Assembly: GCA_963969495.1 (NCBI GenBank)
Contig: OZ018324.1
Span: forward strand, 144,507,855 to 144,571,854
DNA: 64,000 nucleotides
Direction of reading: 5' to 3'
Source of the DNA: Ceratothoa steindachneri
Taxonomy: Eukaryota > Arthropoda > Malacostraca > Isopoda > Cymothoidae
The position numbers were made by a program, and so were the translations under genes. The notes under the pieces were generated by a model. That model had not been told where the DNA came from, did no database searches, and was given only the letters and a program-made list of their open reading frames with translations. Shown here in pieces: positions 56,206-64,000 of the stretch; the first letter of the stretch is position 1, and every line of letters begins with the position of its first letter.

Positions 56206-56372
56206 AACCTGCTCCGCCTCCCATTCTACCCATCCAGAATTCTTGCTGCGTTCTGAGAGTCAACACATCTTACCCACAATACAGAGGTATTGAAGTTCAC
56301 AATTTTACCATACAAATTAGAAAACCGGGTTCCCACCAGTGGAAAGCTTCCACACACTTCTACAACAAGCAG
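56206..56372 (+). CDS. FN3 receptor gene: first half of an FN3 domain
   Basis: The acceptor is ACTATTTCCCAACAG and the donor is AAGCAG|GTAAGT, both strong. Two leading bases, then PAPPPILPIQNSCCVLRVNT, SYPQYRGIEVHNFTIQIRK and PGSHQWKASTHFYNKQ, ending in phase 0. A Pro-rich linker, strand B with LRV, and NFTIQIRK as strand C fit FN3; NFT and NTS are possible N-glycosylation sites. The phases (1 in, 0 out) repeat those of 17078 and 26658. It has no start codon, which is normal for an internal exon. Confidence 0.78.
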
Positions 56373-57358
56373 GTAAGTTAATTGGTGAGATTTTCCCTCA
56401 TCTTTTCATACAACTTTGACTTCATTTAACCTCACTTTAACAATGTCCTTTAATCAGAATCAGTCGAACATCCTCTCATTGGGGTTGACCTATTTTAAAC
56501 CAATAATATCCTTTATTCCTTTATCTCTTAGAGCTTTCCCATAAAATGTGTTCAGTGAGTATCAACGCAAGTCCAAACTGTCTGTATTAGGTCCGTGACA
56601 GCCTGTCCAATTCCACCCTTGAGTATAGCAATCATAGAAACTACTTTCGGGTGTGAGGCTTCGCAAGCCAACGCTTCCTATACCGGTTTTATGACGCAGA
56701 CCTGAGAACTGTATTGGTTTTCTTCCTGCCAAGCATACACACACTCCTGATGATAATATCGATTTAATGAATACCTTGCAGTTTATTTATTTGTTACTTT
56801 GTTCACTTTAGCAAAATCGATGTCCAAGTGAAATGTGAATTTCATTTTAAGGAGGTATTTCCCTATAATATAATATTATTACTTCAACAATAGTAATAAT
56901 AATAACAGAATTTCCAACACGTCTGAAGAATATCAGAATGAGAGCGTACAGTTCCAAACCACGGATTGGTACTATTTTGGACGTTCCCTACATAGTTGTT
57001 CCCAATTTTGCTTCACTCCGACAACTAACCATGGTCAATTTAGCTTAACTTTACTCCTAGTAGAACCAGATAATAAGGAATTTCTTGTAGAGAAGTTGTG
57101 AGGAAATTCTAAAATAGTGGATTTAATTTTTTCATTATTTTTGTCCGTTTGGTCGAAAGAAACCACGAAGAAAGGAAATTTCATTTAATATATTTTGGTC
57201 TTTTAACTTATGCGCAAGTGGAACTGTGTTTCTGACCAAACAAACTCCATAAATATATGAAAGATAAAATCCAGTAAATAAAGAGATTTTATTCTATGAA
57301 TCACCGGGATATTTCTATCGAGAATTAAAATATGTAATTTTTGTTTTTACTGTTGCAG
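56373..57358. other. Intron between the exons at 56206 and 57359
   Basis: A/T-rich, no repeat or gene recognised. It ends with TTTTTGTTTTTACTGTTGCAG. Confidence 0.55.
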
Positions 57359-57573
57359 TCCGCGAACGAATTCACTTCAGTGGAAGAATTAGAAGAAGGC
57401 ACAGAATATATTCTGAGAGGAAAGGCTTGCGGGATTTTGTGCAGTGAGTGGAGTTTGAACCATACTTTCACGACTCTACCAGACCCACCACTTCAGGGAG
57501 ATCTATTCGTCGAATTCGAATCAGAAAACGTCATTAGACTTTACCTAAAAAAAATTAGTTACAAAGGAAAATG
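57359..57573 (+). CDS. FN3 receptor gene: domain end plus start of the next
   Basis: The acceptor is TTTTACTGTTGCAG and the donor is AATG|GTAAAC, ending in phase 2. It begins in phase 0, matching 56372: SANEFTSVEELEEGTEYILR and GKACGILCSEWSLNHTFTTL complete the domain (the LxxGTxYxLR ... SxWS ... T pattern of strands E to G). PDPPLQGDLFVEFES and NVIRLYLKKISYKGK then open another FN3 domain. The pair CGILC suggests a disulfide peculiar to this protein. No following exon was found before the window ends. Confidence 0.78.
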
Positions 57574-57623
57574 GTAAACAATGCTAGTTAGTCCCTTCAT
57601 ATGTGTTTAGGCGTACCTTTACT

Positions 57624-57631
<8 letters not shown>

Positions 57632-57680
<49 letters not shown>

Positions 57681-57952
57681 ATTTTGTTGAAGACCATTGT
57701 GTATTTTGCCTTAATTAATTTCCTTTGTCAACTTTCTGTTCTTCTAACTGTCTTTTTTATTCCATCTTGTAGATGGTGGATCACTTGTCCAGTATTCATC
57801 TCTCTTTTAAATGAATGTGTTTGGTAAAAAACAAACTAAATTCCTAAGCTTTCGATTTTATTCGATCATCTTCGGAGCGTTTTCAAATGTTCTTGCCTCC
57901 TTTCCGATGTAATGAGTGAAATGAGGATCTGACAGAGTGAAAGAAAACGATT
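57632..57952. repeat. Left arm of a ~320-bp inverted repeat
   Basis: It begins with an (AT)n tract (57632-57675) and continues GAAAATTTTGTTGAAGACCA ... GATCATCTTCGGAGCGTTTT to a GATCTGACAGAGTGAAAG block. The reverse complement, somewhat diverged, lies at 63303-63647. The two arms enclose the LINE at 58560-62852. Confidence 0.8.
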
Positions 57953-58058
57953 TTTAAGAGGTATTTATTCCGCCAGGAGTTGGCCATTTCCTCTAACGTT
58001 ACGTTTAACCAAGGCGGAATAAATACTCCTTAAAAATCGTTTTCTTTCACTCTGTCAG
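57929..58058. repeat. Near-perfect 46-bp hairpin
   Basis: CTGACAGAGTGAAAGAAAAC ... TATTTATTCCGCC is followed 38 bp later by its reverse complement ending GTTTTCTTTCACTCTGTCAG, with one mismatch in 46 bp. It may be a small foldback or MITE, and it partly overlaps the inner end of the inverted-repeat arm. Confidence 0.88.
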
Positions 58059-58417
58059 ACTGCTTTGGTTGCATTAGTTAGTCTGCTATACCGCTGTGCC
58101 AAATCTTTCGAAATTTTTGCAAACTGAACTTTTGTGAAAGTGAAATTGTGCGACTCGCTTCGAGTAGTGATAATAAAAACTGCGTAAAGTGAAAAAGCAC
58201 GATACGTTTGAAAAGTGGACCACTGGTATTCGATCTAGGGACGTGAAGGGCGAAATCTTCGCTCCTTTGTTAGATACAAGAACCGGAGCCTCATCTGGCC
58301 CACCCGCAAACCCGAAGGAAGGAAGATTAAGGTAAAGTTCTATAAAATTACTTGGATCTTGGCCCCTAGTTCTCTCTTTTCTACCCTCCCCCTCTTTTTT
58401 AAACTGTCTCTCAGTGT

Positions 58418-58536
<119 letters not shown>

Positions 58537-58584
58537 CTCATATCATAATATCATCCCCATATCTTACAATAGAATACAGGAGAA

Positions 58585-60116
58585 ATGAGGGAGACTCTCC
58601 GCATCACTCTCCGGGTCCTCTCGGAGGGCCCAAAACCAGACAGAGGAAAGGTTTTCCAAAAGGTTTATGGAACATTACACTGGTTAGACTAATCGACATT
58701 CAAAATGGTTACTCGGCCATTTGCGCGAGCGAGGCCGACTGTGAAGCTTTGACCTCAAGCAAAGCCGTTGAATGCCTGAAGACTATTAATCTGAAACCGA
58801 CCACACCGCCACAAATTAGAACTCACCTCGACTCCTGGGTTAGGAGCCACTCGGCAGAAGATATTAAAAACGAAATTAAACGGAACCACCAATGGGCAAA
58901 GGTAGCTGAGGTTATCAAATTTAAACATTACACGCACGTGTTTAAGGTTGTATTCGAGGACACGGCTATGGCTCAAAAAGCTAAGGAAAATGGTTTGCTT
59001 CTCTTCAACATAAGAGTCTGCTCAGAGCAGATGGAACGTGAGGAGTTTTTCGACTTACAAATGTGCTCTCGGTGCTATAAGTACGGCAAACACACCACTT
59101 CCAACTGCCCGAAAAATGACAATTTTTGGCACCACTGTAAAAGTAACTCCCCCAAATGTTTAAATTGTGAAGGCCCCCACCGGACTATGTCTATGGCATG
59201 TCCGATTAAAAAACAAGAAATTCAAAAACAAACCCAATTAAAACGCGACACAGAGGAGAAGAAGGCCAATTCAACTTATGCAAAAGTAGCCAAAGCCGCC
59301 ATTGCCGAGACAAACAACCAAAAGACATTCCTACACATCAAAAACGAACACTCAACTAAAATAATGTGAGGCATATACTATGCACACATTGTCAACATCA
59401 CTCGCCCAGGTACCTTTCCCACGGAAGTCAATCGCATGCTCGTAAAGAACGGGCTGCAAGAGATGTAGTTTCCGGAAAACCCACTATCAGAGGAGGTTAT
59501 GAGAATAAGCGTAGCTCCTCAGTGCCAACAAACGTGCCAAAAAGTGCCCACGCCACAAAACACAGCCATCACATGCGATCCCCGACTAAATAAACCCAAG
59601 GTAACGCAAACAGCAAAACAGGCGCCACTTTCACCCAGGAAAGATCCCACCGATACAAACAACACGCAAAATCACACACCAAACAAGGAAGCAGTGTGAC
59701 TCAAGGAGACCAGGTCTCCACGGGCGAGAAAAACCTTAAAAATCCGTGGCCCAAGGTCAATCGCCTTATCACGAGGGAGGGAACCCCCTGCTAAAGTATC
59801 ACGAAGGAGGAAACACCAGCTGAAGTATCACGTGATAGGTTTCAACCTGAAATTATATGCCTCCGAATCGGCTCCCTCCCCAACCGAAATCGATTCCTGC
59901 GAAGTAGCTGAAGGTCTTAGGACTGGAAGATACAAGTGGGAATGCTCAGATGAGGTTCCGAAGCGGCAGGTTGAGGATGTTCTCGCTCAAAACATGATAA
60001 AAGTGACCACGGACTGCTTCCACACAATCACGGACACTGAATACAGAAAAAAAAGAAACGGCAGGGAGCGCACCCCGCCCAGTACACCTCATGGGGCTAA
60101 AGTAGATCGCGAATAA
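58585..60116 (+). pseudogene. LINE copy D ORF1 with degraded zinc knuckles
   Basis: The frame contains LVRLIDIQNGYSAICASEAD, HSAEDIKNEIKRNHQWAKVA and HVFKVVFEDTAMAQKAKENG, then MCSRCYKYGKHTTSNC, a middle knuckle where the first Cys is lost (NFWHHCKSNS) and CLNCEGPHRTMSMAC. After SYAKVAKA-like NSTYAKVAKAAIAET a stop occurs at 59367-59369. The acidic linker is broken by stops, and the end (59832-60116) holds RYKWECSDEVPKRQVED and DTEYRKKRNGRER, matching the C-terminus of copy B ORF1. Confidence 0.72.
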
Positions 60117-60161
60117 GCATCTACTTTAAACCCACACACTAGAGAACCAACATTACACAAA

Positions 60162-62852
60162 ATGACCGACAGACTTACAATTATACATATGAATGTCGAT
60201 GGGTGGGGTGAAAAAGGCTCCATCTATGGCAATATTATGCGACAGAGTGACTCTGACATAATACTTATTTCTCAACACGGACTGACCGCGCAAAAATAGT
60301 TAAAATTATTTCAATTCGACGTCATTAGTAAGAATCATAGCCAGGAACGGTTTGAAGGCTGCGCAATAGCCGTCAAAAAAGGACTCTAATACAGGACATT
60401 GGAGGACTTAGATGAATCCTACCTTGCCATTGAATTAGGTACTGCCCTAGGGTGACTGATCGTGGCCACGGGGTACCAACCCCCAAGACGCGGTTATTTG
60501 CTCATGCACAACCTCTTGCAGATATTTAGCCACAAAAAAGTGTAATTTTTGCCGGAGATCTTAATGCAAGGTGTGCTGTGGCAGGATATACCTCCTACAA
60601 CAATGCAGGCAGAAACATCGAAGTACTTCTACTTGACAGACAATACAAGACAAGGATCAAGTCAGAATTCCTGACGTACATAGTCCTGATATAGTCCTAT
60701 CTAGCATCAGGTTTCCTTACAACTACTACATTGAACATGGCCCCATCATTCCGAGCGACCACCAGGCTTTCAAAATTACAGTATGTGTAAATCCCATTCA
60801 AATTGAAATCCCAGAACACAAAAGCTATAAGCAAGCGAACTAGGAAAGCTATAAAGATTACCTTCTAAATTATATCCCCGAACCTTTATTTGATGCTAAT
60901 TTGGAAGAAATAGATGAGGAGCTGGATAAAATCACTGAATTTCTAATAAAACCCGATAAAAATAGGATTCCCCGTATTAATTTAGAACTCTTCCAGCTCC
61001 TTCCTGAACCCCTCCAATGAGAGCCCTGTCCAATGTAGTAGCGCTGATATGCCCCAACCACAATGCTCACAAAAGACTAATACAAATTAAAGACGAACTC
61101 CAGACACTAATTACGGACCAACAAACACTACTATGGGACGGACTAATAGAAATACTAGACATAGAAAGAGACTCACACACTTTCTGGCAGACTATTAAAC
61201 GTCTTAAAGGAAAATCTCCACAAAAAAAAATGACAATCATTCACGACGGCAAAAAATTAACGAGACTGAAGAGATTGAGGAAACGTTTAGGATTTTCTGA
61301 TCTTCAATCTTCAAAATTACCCCAGAAGAAAATGACCTACGACCTCGAATTCGAAACTGATGTAATCCAACAGCTAAACATACAAATACACAAAACCTCT
61401 CCTCATCACTGTGTGTCGCAGGAAAGAGTGATGGAGGGCTATGGCGGTAAAATAACTGCCCTAGAACTCTCCGTTACTCTAAAATCCTTTCTTCAAAGAG
61501 CGCCGGGTAGTACGGGACTGTCCCACGAGAATTTCATCAAGGCCCCGCCTAACGTTTGGAGTGGCCTTCTCAGCATCATGAACGCCGCTCTGAACACGGG
61601 CTATTTCCCCGATCAGTGGAAAGTGGCCAAGATGATTTTCATCCCAAAACCGGGAAAGCCCCCGGATTGCCCTGCCAGCTTTCGACCGATATCTTTCCTA
61701 GAATTTACTGACAAAGTCTTCGAGAAGATATTGGCTAACAGAGTCAACTCTTTTATCGACGAAGCCAACTTGTATAACGAGCAGCAACACGGCTTCAGAA
61801 GGAAAAGAGGGACTGACACGGTACTAACCGTTGTCAACGAAAAGCTTGCTAAGATCAAGGTAGACAAAAGGCATGCCGACCTGGTGCTCGGCGATGTCAA
61901 AAAAAAGCTTTTGATAAGGTTTGGAAGAGAGGACTACAATTTAAGATCTTTCAAGTAGGCCTCAACCCCATTCTTGAGAAGATTCTATGTGACTGCATAA
62001 TGGAGAGGAGAGCATACATTCATATCAGAGAACACAAAGGCCCCGAATTCGAGCTCGAAGCAGGGATCCCACAAGGGGGCTTTTATACAACATTTATACA
62101 CGCGACCTACCATAACCTCTCTTCGAGGGTACAATATACGTACAGTTCACTGAGGATATATCGCAAATTTGTACCGCCGCTTACGTTCACAGGAAATTCA
62201 TGGTGAGAAATACGGCTAGGGAGATATCTAACATCAACTCTTTCGAGAGGAAATGGAAGATATCAACTAATCCCCCAAAATTCAAAATAATTCCTATGTT
62301 TCGCAAGACCTTCAATGATATACGGGTAGAAGGGAAGTGAATTCCCTACTGCTTAGAAGGGACGGTTCTGGGGCTCAAAATCACCATAGGGGGCTACAAG
62401 AGTCATATCGAGCGAACAGTCGCGAACAGCAAGAGAGATTTGAGGGAATTTTATAGGTTCCGTGACCTAAATCCCTTAAATAAACTCAATATATTCAATG
62501 CGTGCATTCGCTCGAGACTCCTGTACCTCCCCTCCCTTCGGTGCCGCTGAACGTGAGCGCCAAGACCCACATTGCGAAACTACAAGTCATCCAGAATAAG
62601 TCGGTTTTACTTATTACAAACACCCGAAGAAGAGAACATAAGCGACAGAGGGAGCTCCACAACTCGGTTGGATTATCTCCGATCAACTTGGCGCTCCACA
62701 AGAGAGCTAAGAGTATCTGGCAAGCCATTGGCACCCGCTTGACTCCTGAGTTCTCTCGTACACACCTAGACATCGAGTTCAACCGACAAATAAGACCATT
62801 TAAAAGCAGTCAGATACAGTCTGACGGCGACGTGACTCCAAAATACACCTGA
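60162..62852 (+). pseudogene. LINE copy D ORF2: endonuclease and reverse transcriptase, heavily broken
   Basis: MTDRLTIIHMNVDGWGEKGS begins the endonuclease, with IILISQHGL (the catalytic Glu is Gln) and several stops before 61017. The reverse transcriptase frame 61017-61958 has RAPGSTGLSHENFIKAP, NTGYFPDQWKVAKMIFIPK, FRPISFLEFTDKVFEKILA and QHGFRRKRGTDTVLTVVNEK, and loses frame at VLGDVKK. Further on, ELEAGIPQGG survives, but the YADD box reads FTED in the frame I can follow. The tail frame 62502-62852 has AKLQVIQNKSVLLITNTRR. Inactive. Confidence 0.75.
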
Positions 62853-63302
62853 CAAAATCGACAAAACACAAAAAACGACTAGTGTAATGCTCAGGTTTCT
62901 TTAGTATAAATTCATAAATTCAAACTTTGCAAAAATTCAAATGAAACTAAAAATAAACTTTCTCAAAAACCCACAGCGGGAATAAAAACCCCGCCTCAAA
63001 TAAAGGCTTGAATGCCAAAAAGATCATTAAGATCTAAAAAAATTAAGAATTAAATTAAAAAGCTTAATTTAATTGAATAAACTATAAATTTTATAGTTTA
63101 TTAAATAAAAACAAAAAAAAACAAAATTCATCTAAAAAACAAAAACAAACAGAGCTACTCTTTCACCAGGGACCTATTATTCTGTCTCTCACACATCCTT
63201 TATTCTTTAAACTCACCCTATTTCACCACTTTCCTCTCTTACTATCTTTCTCTCTTACTCTCCCTAAATCCCACCCCTTTTTATGTCCAAGGTCCAAGGT
63301 CC
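62853..63302. other. A/T-rich flank, nothing recognised
   Basis: Poly-A-rich sequence followed by pyrimidine-rich DNA, including three copies of AAGGTCC near 63290. No gene. Confidence 0.5.
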
Positions 63303-63555
63303 AAGGTTCTTTCATTCTGTAAGATCTCACTCCACTCGAGGCAAGAACATTTCAAAACGCTCCGAAGATGATCGAAGAAGATCGAAACTTAGCAATTTAG
63401 TTTGGTTTTTATCAAACACATTCATTTAAAAGAGAGATGAATACTGGACAAGTGATCCACCATCTACAATAAGGAATGAAAAAGACAGTTAGAACAACAA
63501 AAAGTTGCCAAAAGAAATTAATTAAGGCAAAATACACAATGGTCTTCAACAAAAT

Positions 63556-63647
<92 letters not shown>
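63303..63647. repeat. Right arm of the ~320-bp inverted repeat
   Basis: Inverted relative to 57632-57952: it runs from GTTCTTTCATTCTGTAAGAT through AAACGCTCCGAAGATGATCG and ACAATGGTCTTCAACAAAAT to an (AT)n tract at 63561-63647. The AT tracts lie at the outer ends of both arms. Confidence 0.8.
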
Positions 63648-63649
<2 letters not shown>

Positions 63650-63692
63650 GGTGGTTACAAATAATTAAATTCTTCATTAAGCCGTCGGAAGA

Positions 63693-63791
63693 CGCTCTTC
63701 GTACATACACGAGAGGATCATTCATAAGCCAGCCTTTCTACCGTTAAGAAAGCTAGCTTATTAATTTTCCTTCAGTGTATGTACGAAGAGC
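63693..63791. repeat. 17-bp inverted repeat with 65-bp loop
   Basis: GCTCTTCGTACATACAC at 63693-63709 is matched by GTGTATGTACGAAGAGC at 63775-63791. A smaller stem (TAAGCCAGC / GCTAGCTTA) lies in the loop. Its origin is unknown; it may be a small foldback element. Confidence 0.8.
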
Positions 63792-64000
63792 AAACGCAGC
63801 TGCAACTTTGCCATTTTAACCGCATGACTATAATTGACATTGCAAAAACAATTTTGCGACTAGATGGAATAGCCAAGGGTCAAAGGATAAGAAAAATTAA
63901 AATTGCTATGCACACAATATAATGGTTGAATATAACTCAACCCCGATAGTAAATAAATAAGTTACGCCATCTGTCCCTCGCATCTTGGACGATATCCGCA

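Larger units (their letters stand above)
58560..62852 (+). mobile_element. Diverged I/Jockey-like LINE (copy D)
   Basis: ORF1 and ORF2 are ordered as in copies B and C and match them block by block, with lower identity and many more breaks. It lacks the 19-bp motif copies and the tail repeat; the 3' flank is a run of A/T-rich sequence to about 63130. It belongs to a related but separate subfamily and is the oldest of the three. Confidence 0.75.

Overview
This is a stretch of animal nuclear DNA, most likely from an arthropod. Low GC content, long (AT)n tracts, CR1-like and I/Jockey-like LINEs, mariner, Tc1 and hAT elements, and a small CCTAA (TTAGG-type) block all fit an arthropod; a crustacean or chelicerate is my guess, but the species cannot be read from the sequence. 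There is no bacterial gene organisation, no rRNA and no intact tRNA.

The only host gene I can support is split over many short exons on the + strand. Candidate exons lie at 14955-15010, 17078-17175, 25772-25994, 26658-26755, 31918-32110, 36905-37246, 39539-39796, 41561-41778, 56206-56372 and 57359-57573, with a weaker one at 3047-3102. They encode successive fibronectin type III (FN3) domain halves. From 14955 to 41561 every splice phase fits the next exon, as does the last pair. The product looks like the ectodomain of a large multi-FN3 cell-surface receptor. No signal peptide, transmembrane segment or cytoplasmic domain is in the window, so the receptor family is not assigned.

Almost everything else is transposon or satellite lying in its introns. 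From left to right: a CR1/L2-type LINE with an SGNH esterase (1-1135, -); a 32-bp higher-order tandem array (2380-2655); a BED-finger hAT transposon (4497-6100, -); LINE fragments (6395-8508); a 3.4-kb minisatellite (8540-14430) split by a 2.5-kb DNA transposon (9896-12382); a Tc1 relic (17570-18320); a 4.5-kb CR1 element (19955-24550, -) inside a GA-rich minisatellite; a second copy of the 9896-12382 transposon at 28309-31520, itself holding a deleted mariner; another CR1 LINE (32510-36090, -) with a complete mariner nested in it; a MITE (37355-37921); a 34-bp array (38210-38810); two I/Jockey-like LINEs facing head to head (43084-48300, - and 49600-54697, +); and a third, diverged relative (58560-62852, +) between long inverted repeats.

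The least familiar system is the transposon family present at 9896-12382 and 28309-31520. Both copies have CACTRG-type inverted ends, a 3-bp TWA target duplication and remnants of the same protein, which I cannot place in a named transposase family. Nearly all transposon genes here carry stops or frameshifts. The least damaged are ORF1 and ORF2 of the 43084-48300 LINE.
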